In this document: piece after piece, positions 31,319 through 41,800 of the stretch
Layout of the letters: every line of letters begins with the position of its first letter
Numbering within the stretch: the first letter of the stretch is position 1
Assembly: GCA_030549335.1 (NCBI GenBank)
Contig: CM060194.1
Coordinates: 61,780,547 to 61,844,546, forward strand
Direction of reading: 5' to 3'
Origin: Pontederia crassipes
Taxonomy: Eukaryota > Streptophyta > Magnoliopsida > Commelinales > Pontederiaceae
DNA length: 64,000 nt
Made by a program: the position numbers and the translations under genes
The notes under the pieces: model-generated
Told to the model about the DNA's origin: nothing
Database searches by the model: none
Seen by the model: the letters and a program-made list of their open reading frames with translations, nothing else

Positions 31319-34300
31319 AAGTGTTTGACCGCACATATTTCTAGTTTTTTTTTCCTTTTTTTTTTCTTTCGTGTCCTGGATGATGTTTGTGTTGTAATGC
31401 TTGTGAGGCGATCTTTGTGTACGTCTAAAGCTCGTGGATTTATGCTTTGTCTACCGCGTTTGTGGTTTGTACGGGATGAATGTTGCGTCGTGCAATGCTT
31501 TGGTCACTTCTTTCGAGTTGTTGTTACTGTAGACAATTTGTTTTACATCTGCATCACTACACTAATCATGTAGTGGTTTGGCTTCAAGCTCAGTTGTCAT
31601 GTAAAGAACAATGCTGCGCCCTGATAGATTTAACTCCAGAGCCGGAGACAAGCTTTTGGCAAGATGCTCTTTAGCATGGAGCCATGGAGTTCACATGCGA
31701 AGGAGGGGTGGATCCTGTGGTTGGCTGTTACCATGTGATTCCCCCCTTGAATCAAGCAATGCTGCTGATGAGAAGTGCGACCATATCATATGTTTAACTT
31801 TTGTGTAGCATTGTGTAACACATACAATCATACATCATTAAAGTATTCATCGTTCGATGCCCTACTATTCGGCAATAGTGGGGTTGAGTACGCGTATACA
31901 GAGACGGAGGCAGGACGGATTTCTATGGGGGGCCAACATATAGTAGTATACATATATTTTTATTTTTTATGATAGTTTTTATATTACTATATAGGGTAAT
32001 TAAAAATTTTGGCCCCCAAACATCTCTAGCTCCGTCCCTGCACGTATAGAAAAAAAATATATGTTCAAATGACAGGGAGGTAAGTAATCAAGTTTAGCTG
32101 ACATGACTGAGAAGAAAGATACAGGAAGCCTGTTTCTTTCTCCATTCTCCATGGCTTCTGCAGTTGGGAGTAACATGGTTAATATATTCTTCCTTTTGTA
32201 CGTTTATGTTTGTTTGAATTAACAAGTCCACCGAACCGTAGCAATGCAGACATATGTGAATTTTTCCAAAAGCTAAGTTCAGCAATATGATTGATTTTAT
32301 ATTTTTAACACTTTCTCTTATATTTGGGTTGTTGACAATTTTAATCTAGTTCAATCCACTATGTGAATAACAAGGGGAGAACAATATTTTCTTAATAAGA
32401 TCTTAATGAACTTTTAACCCCTTACTCTCATTCTATATTAAAACACGACATTATGAAAAATATATATATGTGATATATGTCATCCTGGTACTGACATTAT
32501 AAAAAAAATCTAGTCACCTGATGCGATAAGTCGTTAATTTGACAGTCTCATAGTATGCATTAACACACCATTCCATCTCTTTATTTACGCTGTGAGCAAC
32601 ATAGAACTGACCTGTGAAAGCAAAGGTGACTGCAAACATCTGAATTATAACTTTTTCTTTTGGCTGCTGTCAGCAGCTGCCGGGCGACAAGGGCTAAGCA
32701 GTCCACCTTGACAGCTCTGATAATCATCAAATTCTTTAATAAATGAATGCAATTTTCTCAGAGATTTCTAGTTAAAAAAAAGAACTGCTTGCTGCTACTT
32801 TAATGCAAGTAGATCTTTGTTGCATCTCCCTACAGTTGCAGACGGCAGCCATCACTTTTGTCTGCACCAGTTTCATTGTAGTGCAGACAGCAAACCAGCA
32901 ACAAGACCGCTGAGAATACAATATATAATAACTTCGCTATAACTACTTGGATCCTTCCATGAAATGTATCGGCCACCAGTGCTTGCATGAACAGTGTCAT
33001 ATAATTTGCTCACAGAACACAGACCCATTTCTTAAGGCAAACATCAAAGGTCATTAGAGTGGTTTATTCAAATGGTAATCAACTTTGGATTCCGGAAAAT
33101 GCATCTCACCTTGACTTAATGGATGCAGGATTCCTAAAGTAACACTTCGAATGCAATTTTTAAGGTCACATGGACAGAGCATTAAAGAAGGATAGATATA
33201 AATAACCGGTACGCTGAGGAGGACCAACACCTCAAGTGGCGACTCCTCTCTCATTTAATATTTCCAAGTTTCCATTAACTTTAAGCCAGTCCACAAGATG
33301 GGCATGACCCTGTCACAGTTAGCTGCTCTTTCCCTATCCCCTAAGGAAACAGGCATGTCCACCTCCTCCACCTCTCTGGATCATGACACGGCAAGCACAC
33401 AACACAAGCGTGACATCTCTCTCTTTCTCTCTCTCCCCCTCTCTCTGCAAGGTTTCAAACGCCCAACTCCAAAAACATCGCTTTACTGATTGACCCATTA
33501 GCTTTGGCCATCTGAATGCTGCATTAAGAACGTGAAATTTCTGTGTGACAAATCAAAGGCGAGTTTCGGTCAAGCAAAAGACCCAACGCATGGCTGGAAA
33601 AGATCAAAAAAGGGCGAGTAATATGAGTGACATGTCGACAGTGGGAATTATATTGAGCCCACCGAAGCACCAAAGCCGTGTGTTGCTTGTCGAAAATTAT
33701 GCAGAGATGGAATCCAGTAGGAAGCATGATGGATTTGGATGTTATGCTCCTATCACGTTTCTATCCGAGACACACGAAAAAAAGGAGAAAAAAATATATA
33801 TAACACAGAACAGAACAAATCCGTACGCGGATAAGAAATAATTAAGAGTAAAAAAAACAAGGTCTTGTGCTATGATGATGAACCATCATTATTTTTCCAC
33901 TGTGCTGGAGACATTGAGTTATTAGTTGTACAAGCAAAAGAAGCGCACGCAACAGCAGAAAAAAAAGGAAAAAAGAACGAGAACAACAACAACAGAAAAT
34001 TGTACGAATAAGGCTGCAGATTAATTAAAATCCATGCGCTTTTCTTTTGCACTTTTTAATTACTAATCATAACTTTTAATCTATTCAACATTGTTGTTTA
34101 ATTACCCAAGTGTCTTTCTTTAGATCTTCCCATAATTTCTTATAAATATGTTAAGAAGTAGAAAGAGAAAGGAAATAAAAAAATATACATATCATGTTCG
34201 AATTTCCTGAGATTTTGCTTATAAATATATTCATCATTAGTTCCTAGCAGATATTCTTCCCTATTTTCTTACCCTTTTCCTAATGGCACTTTACCCTTGT

Positions 34301-34860
34301 TAGTTTCACAGTAAGCTTCAATTGATTACTTATCTCTTAATTTACTGGCGACAAGAAGGTTATTTTGGTCTTTTTTTCATCAAAAATACATTTATACTAC
34401 ATCAATTACTATTTTTTCTCAATATTCATTATACATCATAAAGCAAGTCCAAAAATTATTTATTAAAATATTTTTTTAAAAAGCATATATTTTAATTTAG
34501 TTGTCGTGGGGTGGTTCATCTTCATTGTAATTTAGGTAATAATAATGTTTATCTAACAATAAACAATATTTTCATATGACAAGAGGCTCATAATAATCTA
34601 CAAATCAAAAGAAATACAAGTACACTAAAACCTTATAACAATGATTTGGATCTTATCCAAAAGCTCACTATATATTTTTTTAATAATGATAATAAAAATA
34701 TATTTAAAAAAATGAATTCTGTAATCATTATTAGCATCCGAATGAATACTAATGTTTTTGGATAATCATCATCATGGTAAAAAATAATAATAAGCAAAAT
34801 TTGGATCATGTGGCCTAATATTTAGAAACGGCCTCCAACGCACGAACCAAAACCACCGCC
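31319..34860. other. Intergenic DNA, no supported gene
   Basis: 31319-31600 is probably the former tubulin 3' UTR. A hAT-like MITE lies at 31899-32040 and a diverged dispersed repeat at about 32290-32410 (relative at 5420). A CT-rich microsatellite lies near 33415-33445. Open frames at 33298-33489 and 33545-33841 look like chance frames. Confidence 0.55.
31899..32040. mobile_element. hAT-like MITE, 142 bp
   Basis: Inverted ends CAGAGACGGAGGCAGG ... and, on the complement of the right side, CAGGGACGGAGCTAGAG, both leading into a GGGGGCCAA block. An 8-bp duplication with one mismatch, CGCGTATA / CACGTATA, flanks it (31891-31898 and 32041-32048). Confidence 0.8.
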
Positions 34861-34940
34861 ATCAATAGAAGAAAACCCCCGCGACTGCGCCAACTTTTAA
34901 CCGACCTCCCCCTCCTCCTCCTCCTTCTCCTCCTCGCCGT

Positions 34941-35111
34941 ATGATCGCCGCCGTCTGCGGCCGGCGAAGATGCCGAATCCCTGGAAGAAGCCACCGCAGC
35001 CTTCCGCCGGCCTCTCGCGCCTCGTCTCCGGCCTCCGCCAAGACGGGGTGGGCGGCTCGTCGCTCGTCGTCCAGACGGGTTTCCCCACCTCCCTCGCGGA
35101 CCTCGTCGTGA
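34941..35111 (+). promoter_or_regulatory. Upstream ORF overlapping the ERT2-like start
   Basis: An ATG 29 bp before the main start, after a CT-rich leader, opens a 56-codon frame that overlaps the main CDS out of frame and stops at 35109-35111. Its context is weak (C at -3, A at +4); the main ATG has A at -3. If the transcript starts upstream of 34941 it could lower translation of the main ORF. The transcript start is not visible. Confidence 0.5.
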
Positions 35112-36325
35112 AGAACCGCGACCGCCTCAGGAAGCCGTCCCGCCGGAAGAAGCGATCCTCCGACCTCAGCTCTTCCGCCAGCGACGCGGCTGCCGCCTCG
35201 CCGGTGTTGGACTTCCGCCCTTCTCCGTCCCCTCGAGAGGATCGCCGCTGCCGGCCTTGTGCTCCGGCGGTATCGGTGAACGACGCTCTTCAGGGAGCGG
35301 ATTGCGTTCGTTTTCATGCCCCGGCCGCTGCAGGGCCGACGGAGAGGAGGGGTCTTCGATTATTCTGGTTGGGGCTTTTCATGGCGAAGCTGTTCGTTTT
35401 GGCGGTTCCGCCGATAGGCAGGAGAAAGCTTGCTGCAGCGGTCACCCTCGCGGCCGTGGGCTTGTGGATTCTGGACAACATTGGAGTTAGGGTGTTTCGG
35501 TTCTTGCCTCCGTGCGCCAACGCGACGAGGAGTTCGGAGTTGGCGTCCGGCGGCATGGATTTGGAGAGGACGGCATTGGTTTCTCCGATAAGAGAACTAG
35601 GGAACGAGGGATTGGTTTCTCCCATAAGACAAGTAGGAAATGAAGGCAGGAACTTTTCATGTTCAGTAGTCGCATCTGATGGAAGCTCTTCTGATTTAAC
35701 ACAGGCATCAGAGCAGAGCGAAAGCTCTTCTAATTTAATTGGGGAATCCGAACGGGGCAAGAGCTGTCCTGATTCGTCAAAGGAATCAACGCATAGAGCT
35801 GCTGATTCTGTTGATCTGAATCAAGAAAAAAAAGTATCATGGAAAAGGAGGGATCTTGGAGCGCTTGCCAAGGTCTGTGCAGCTCGATTAGTGGGCTCCA
35901 AAAACTCAAAGGCGAAAAAGCTTTTCGGGAAGCTTTTGCCAAAGAAGCATCAGAGGAAAAGTAATGGCACTGATGTGAATGTATTCGCATTGGACTTGAG
36001 CAGTAGAGAAATTTCTAACTCCATCATAGAACAGCAAGAGGAAGCAATAGACGGCGGCGAAATTGCGACAGCTAGTATTGATGATGCTATGAGTTTCATT
36101 GCCTCTGATAGTGCTTCTAATTGTGATGTAGAGAATGTGGAAGTGGTTCAGGAGAGAGTGTGTCGAGCTAGGTGTATCAACTCTCTGCATCTGGCATGTT
36201 TAGCTGTCATCCTTCTTGGCCTTTTGGGAGGGAAGACCTTGGCTCTTGTTCTAACTGTGATTTTGTTTTTGTTTGGCAAATCAACGGAGTCCCTGTGGAA
36301 GAAAAAAATGGATTCGGTTGTTTGA
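34970..36325 (+). CDS. ERT2-like (ethylene-regulated nuclear protein-like), single exon, 451 aa
   Basis: The N-terminus MPNPWKK, then SRLVSGLRQ, SLVVQTGFPTSLADLVVKNR and a basic KKPSRRKKR-type run (residues about 45-65), matches the plant family annotated as ethylene-responsive nuclear protein ERT2; I recall Arabidopsis At4g20880 as a member. The biochemical role is unknown. Basic clusters could act as nuclear signals. There are also hydrophobic segments at about residues 128-185 (LFWLGLFMAKLFVLAVPP, LAAAVTLAAVGLWILDNIG) and a C-terminal pair at about 400-440 (LHLACLAVILLGLLGG, LALVLTVILFLFG), so it may be membrane-associated. The middle is Ser/Glu-rich. The 5' half is GC-rich and the 3' half AT-richer, a gradient common in monocot genes. 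The frame is intact, with a weak upstream ORF before it. Confidence 0.85.
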   Translation: MPNPWKKPPQPSAGLSRLVSGLRQDGVGGSSLVVQTGFPTSLADLVVKNRDRLRKPSRRKKRSSDLSSSASDAAAASPVLDFRPSPSPREDRRCRPCAPAVSVNDALQGADCVRFHAPAAAGPTERRGLRLFWLGLFMAKLFVLAVPPIGRRKLAAAVTLAAVGLWILDNIGVRVFRFLPPCANATRSSELASGGMDLERTALVSPIRELGNEGLVSPIRQVGNEGRNFSCSVVASDGSSSDLTQASEQSESSSNLIGESERGKSCPDSSKESTHRAADSVDLNQEKKVSWKRRDLGALAKVCAARLVGSKNSKAKKLFGKLLPKKHQRKSNGTDVNVFALDLSSREISNSIIEQQEEAIDGGEIATASIDDAMSFIASDSASNCDVENVEVVQERVCRARCINSLHLACLAVILLGLLGGKTLALVLTVILFLFGKSTESLWKKKMDSVV

Positions 36326-37671
36326 TACATAGTATAATACTTGAAAGAAGAAGGTTTTACATCTCTCTAGTGTTGGAGTCTTGCTAGTTTTACGCCGGAC
36401 TTCGGATGTGAGAGTTTTAACCTTGTTTTGGCCGTTCGAATCAGTGAAGTTGTACATGCTATTTCCCACAACAGGTGAAATAACTTAATGTAAAAATTTA
36501 TTAGTTCTCCATGTTACATAACTTTTTGTTTCTGTGCACCTTGTTAATATTGTTGAGTTAAGAACATTTGCTTCATCTCTTTGCTCTTTGTTTAACTACG
36601 GTTAAACAAAGCAATATGAAATTCTTGTTTGCATGCTAAAATATGATGATTCGTTAAAAATAATGCCTTCACCATGTCATGAAAGGGGTTAGTAGGGTAT
36701 CTTGTTTTTTTCTCATTAACTTATTATCACACCTTAGTTCCAAACTTCGGTTCATGATGGTTCTTTATATGCATAATGCATGACAGTAGCTAATCATCCA
36801 ACTGTTAAGCAATCTCAATAACTCGTAGGCATTCCAAATCGTAGGTGGATTACATCTAATTAACTTGGACTTTACTTATAAACATTTGTAGCATGAATGT
36901 GAAAAAGAAAAAAAGAGGAAAAACTTAGTGAGGGTCTTCCTTTTCTGATTTAGAATTATATCTTTTAAAATATGTGTCTGTCATAATCGCTATCTTTGCA
37001 ATTGAGAACACTGCCTCAAGTAAGCACCTGAAATGAAAGGAAACAATTTCTCCACTCTCCCCTCATGATTAATTTTGAGCACGAAAAAATTGTAGTTATG
37101 CATCTTTCGACGATTGTGGTTAGAACACAGCTATGATCATGCTGCTGCTCTGCCGCTTTTGAAGTGGAATTTTTTTGTCCTCTCTACAAAAATTCCAACT
37201 CATATGGAGCCACATCTGTTCTTAATTTCAGAAGGCGTGAGAGCTGGTGTTCTACAGCTGGATACTATTCCTTCTTTAAATCTAACCACTATCTTATTTG
37301 CATTACACTTGAATAAGTGGTTGCCTTGCTGAAGATAACACAACTTTGCAATCCTTGTTTCATCATTTTAACTATGGCCACGAATAATCGTAGCATCAAC
37401 ATGAGGAAGAGGCAGCAAGACAACCCAGAGATCCAGCAGAGCAGTCTGTGAGGAGGAATAGGTCTGCTTCAATGATAAAGTTGACATATTCTTTTATGCA
37501 TTATATATAAGCCTATATGCATTATTTATATATGTATTATTAAATATTAGCCTATATCTATGCTATCATGTGCGAGAAAAGCCAGCATCCGTGAGCTACT
37601 GGTTCACTGTACGGCACAACGCAGACATTGTTTGATATATAATACAAACTTGTCGTTCATAAAATTTCTCA
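36326..37671. other. 3' flank of the ERT2-like gene; no further gene seen
   Basis: Probable 3' UTR to roughly 36540, then AT-rich DNA. The frame 37114-37332 has no recognisable features. Confidence 0.55.
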
Positions 37672-38410
37672 CGATGTTATTGGATCTTTGCGCCGTCTCG
37701 CGCTCTCAAAGCATTTGACCTAAAGCAAAACAATATTGTGAGCCTTTCAGTATAAATAAGAAAAATAGTATTTTGTTTAAATTGTATTCTTAGTTATGCA
37801 AAATTATTAATTGGGTCAACATGGATATTTTTTTATGGAGCCAACAAATAAAAATTTATTTCAGTGTGCATTTCTCCCACAGTGCATCCCACTGGTGAAC
37901 AAAGTCAATTCAAGGATTTTTTTTATGGATATATGCATTCGTCTTCGTAAAGGCGGAAGCCCAAAAATGTCGTTTACGGCCCAAAAAGTAGCATTTATTA
38001 GTTCGGAGAAAGAGTGAATCAAATAACAAAAACGCTCGCGATGTTATTGGATCTTTGCGCCGTCTCGCGCTCTCAAAGCATTTGACCTAAAGCAAAACAA
38101 TATTGTGAGCCTTTCAGTATAAATAAGAAAAATAGTATTTTGTTTAAATTGTATTCTTAGTTATGCAAAATTATTAATTGGGTCAACATGGATATTTTTT
38201 TATGGAGCCAACAAATAAAAATTTATTTCAGTGTGCATTTCTCCCACAGTGCATCCCACTGGTGAACAAAGTCAATTCAAGGATTTTTTTTATGGATATA
38301 TGCATTCGTCTTCGTAAAGGCGGAAGCCCAAAAATGTCGTTTACGGCCCAAAAAGTAGCATTTATTAGTTCGGAGAAAGAGTGAATCAAATAACAAAAAC
38401 GCTCGCGATG
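37672..38410. repeat. 367-bp tandem duplication ending in the tRNA gene
   Basis: The blocks 37672-38038 and 38039-38405 appear identical throughout the parts I compared; both even carry the same 68-codon chance frame. Each copy ends in CGCTCGCGATG (38033-38043 and 38400-38410), which in the right-hand copy is the 3' end of the tRNA-Arg gene. The five bases CGATG recur at the start, so the junction shows short homology. Confidence 0.92.
38395..38399 (-). terminator. Pol III terminator of the tRNA-Arg gene
   Basis: TTTTT on the minus strand directly after the last tRNA base. A second copy lies inside the left duplicate at about 38028-38032. Confidence 0.75.
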
Positions 38411-38472
38411 GGACTCGAACCCACAATCTCCCGCTCCGGAGGCGAGCGCCTTATCCATTAGGCCACGCGATC
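38400..38472 (-). tRNA. tRNA-Arg(CCG): tRNA-Arg (anticodon CCG)
   Basis: The 73-nt minus-strand sequence folds as a cloverleaf: D-arm GGCCTAATGGATAAGGC (A box), anticodon arm CTCGC-CTCCGGA-GCGGG with CCG at positions 34-36, and T-arm GTGGG-TTCGAGT-CCCAT (B box GGTTCGAGTCC). There is no intron and CCA is not encoded, as usual. The acceptor stem GATCGCG/CGCGAGC has an A2:G71 mismatch and a T3:A70 pair; from memory, related plant genes have A:T and C:G there. It may be functional or slightly decayed. Confidence 0.9.
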
Positions 38473-38671
38473 GAACATGCTTATGAATTAAAATCTATAT
38501 TTATGTGGGAAGCGGTGCCTTAACAGAAATTATAAGCTACATGACATGGTAGCTGACAAAATGCATAACACAACCCTAGCCGCTGTTTAGAAAACATGAT
38601 AAAATTCACACAAGAAATTGTGTATCCTCTCTAGAGACGTATGTCAGTTTATATAGTACAGATATTATTAC

Positions 38672-38728
38672 CTAACATCACTTCCTTTCCTGAAAATCCG
38701 AATAGATGGATACCCCTGAATATGATGC
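38672..38728 (-). pseudogene. Isolated exon of a PDI family member (PDIL5-4-like)
   Basis: On the minus strand a 57-bp block bounded by TTTTGCAG and GTAATA encodes HHIQGYPSIRIFRKGSDV. That is the thioredoxin-fold segment around the cis-Pro of plant PDIL5-4-type protein disulfide isomerases. I found neither the preceding exon (with the Cys motif) nor following ones within several kb, so this is an exon relic or captured fragment. It lies 200 bp 5' of the tRNA gene. Confidence 0.6.
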
Positions 38729-38869
38729 CTGCAAAATTTGATAGATTTGATCGTTAACAAACATATAGAAAGGCACAATTTACAAAACAGGAACGGACAA
38801 GTAACATGGCACACGCTTAGTTCATGAGATGTCTTACAATTATCAGCATTTAGCATGACTGTCGAATCC

Positions 38870-41800
38870 GATTTCTAAACACTTTTGTTTTCCAGCATAT
38901 AAAAATAATTTTTCTAGGGTAAAAGTATGACTAGAAAAAACTAGTCATCCATATGTGTGTATATTTATATGAAAGTCAGAAAGATCATGTACAGCCATTC
39001 ATAAATCAATTATGCCTACAAGGACAATGTGATGAGATAACGGGGAGGCAAGATTCGTGTTTGAGCATATAACGTTGTCTGATGTAGCTCAAGAACAATA
39101 TTATGCTCATCCTGCAGTATTTGCTAAAAAACTCTGCACGTTATCAAACAGGTGGAAAGAATACTTCTCAAAAAGGAAAAACAAAGAAAAAAGAAAAAAG
39201 TGGAAAGAATAAATGACTATGATGAAGATATCAATACTAGCAGGACAGCTATTGCAACCCAAGTACCCAACATTGAAGTCATCCTTTCTTATCAGCAATA
39301 ATTTCTGAGTTTATATGGGGATGCGGACGAGAATACAAACCACCTCTTCTTTAGATGTCAGGTATCCAGTAGAACATGGCTCATGTCAACTGGGCATGCT
39401 GCGGATCATTCTAGTCAATCGTAAACCCTAATTTGTGACGATCATATTTTTTTTTTCCTTTACGTTACAAGTTTTTAAAATATTTTGTTCTCTATAGTTG
39501 TTACATTTAATTTACTAAAAAGATATTTACCTTATTTTTTATAATGTTGCCGAAAAAGATACTTATCTTATTCTTTTAGATACTCACTTAGGAGGTATTT
39601 GATAAAGGAACAAAATATTTGTTTATACTTCTGCATCCAAACACCTTGATAATAAATTATTTTTTTTAACATTTTAAAAACCATCTTAAAATTCACAAAA
39701 TCATCAAAATATGCATCCAAACACCTTGCTAATGGCAGGAATATATTTTTCTCTCTCAGGACTTTACCTTTTGTTTTTCTTCCCATTGCAATCAAACATA
39801 ATTTAATTTTTCATCACAACAACAATTCACTTTTGTTCTTTTTATAAGAATAAAAAAATAATATTCCTAATAATTTCTGTCACTCTTACTCCTCTACCAA
39901 ATACCCCCTAAATAACATTTGTGGTATGTGGACATATGTTACCATATATGTTTTCCAATAGTTATTTACTCTTTTTGTTGCACTACTAACTGCTCTATAT
40001 ATCAAAATGTGGCATCTAAATGATGGTGAGTGTGTGTTCTTATAAACATTGATTACTATTTACTAGTCTACTTGTTAATTTTTTACCTTATTAAGTAGTC
40101 GTGTATTTTTTACCATTTATTTTTTCGATAATTATCTACTTATTTAATGACCAATAATAATTTTGACCAATCAACTATCCATTTTTGAGTATGTGGTTCT
40201 TGTTAATTGTTTAATTGTGTAAATTTTAATTTGTAATAGTTGTTAAGTCATGACTTGTCTACTTATTAGTATTTGCTAATTTGTTTTAGTTGTACAGACT
40301 CTTTTCTTTTTGTAATTACTTTGAAGTTTCTTATATTTTTTAAGTAATGACTTGTTTACTTGGTAGTATTTACTAGTTGTATAAATTTTTTAATTAATTG
40401 ATATGTTTTGAAGGATAATAATTTTTGTAGAATTTAATCACTTGAAAATTGCAAATATAGTTATCACAATGTCAATGTGGAGATCATTAAAATATCGATC
40501 CAAATATGAAGTCTCTCGAAGATATTGGTAATTTTGTACATGAAAGGGCACATGGCTTATAATTGAGTGCATTGGAAAAATGATTGGTATACATGCCTCG
40601 ATTTTGACAATAATGTAGATTTATACATGTGTGCATAAGAATCCCTACTTGATTAGATGGATATATATGTGTGGTTGTTTGGTACCTTGTAATAAGAGAA
40701 ATGAAAAAAAATGTTGAGTTTGAAAGTTGGAGTTGTTATTAAAGAAATATTGGAACATCTTGAGGATAAGGGAAGGATGATACCATGCCTCAACTTTGCA
40801 AGGATGAATGATTTGGGGGAGCGATGTAACTCCATCGGTTAATAATTTGGATACTGATGATGAGAATACAGATTGAATTTATAATGAATTTAACTTTTTA
40901 TGATGATGACTTAGAAGAGTAACAATCAATATCCGTCATTGGATATTGATCAATGATTGCTGCTTTTCGTACCTAAAGAGAAAACTTTTTATACTGCCCT
41001 AGACGTTTGAGTTGTCGGCTTGTTCGCATCCCCTTTCTCTCGATGGGTGGAAAAATTCAACAACCCATCCATCTTCTTCAAGAGAGTTTCCATAAAGATC
41101 TTTATTAAACCATCAAGTGAGTCAACGATAAGTTTCTTTATCGAGACATCCATCTTTTTAGAGACATCAAACTTGTTGGAACCATATGTTAAGCGATTCT
41201 TGATTCCTTTTCAATTTGTTTTACTAGTTTGGCTTGAACCATTAGTTGTGTTTTATTACAAACTTATGGTAGATTATATGCACCAACAACTTGTCATTTG
41301 GCAAAGGACTCATAAGCTTTGGATTTGTACGAAATATCATATCAATTAAATAGGAGATTAGAAATGACATCTGCCCGCCAAATAAGTAACAAAAAAACCT
41401 TTAAGAAAATGAAAATTCCTATCAAAGAAGGCTAGATCATAAATTGAATTGCTATAATAGTTTGTTGTGTAACATTTAAAACACTTTTTATAGAAGAAAA
41501 AGATTAATAAGGCTACCATCGATTGTCATTATGTGTGGAGTAACATTTATATCGATATATGTATTTTTGTTGTATATTATTTATGTGGATATATGCATAG
41601 ACTATCATATTATAGATATGTGCAAATATTATAACGCTGTGTCAATTTCATATTCTTGCATGCAATATGAGTGGATAATGGATGTAATTTTTTTGTAATT
41701 TTTCTAACAAATTGTGAATGTGTGAACAATGAATTTATGTCCTTGTGAATATTTTGAATATTGGCATATTGTGTCAACTTTATATTCTTGTTGTGCACAA

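Noticed and set aside
34862..35317. Long antisense frame opposite the ERT2-like 5' end
   Set aside because: Shadow of the GC-rich sense coding region; Arg/Gly-rich with no domain.
37811..38384. Two identical 68-codon frames
   Set aside because: They are identical only because the DNA is tandemly duplicated; they cross the spacer 3' of a tRNA gene and have no coding signature.
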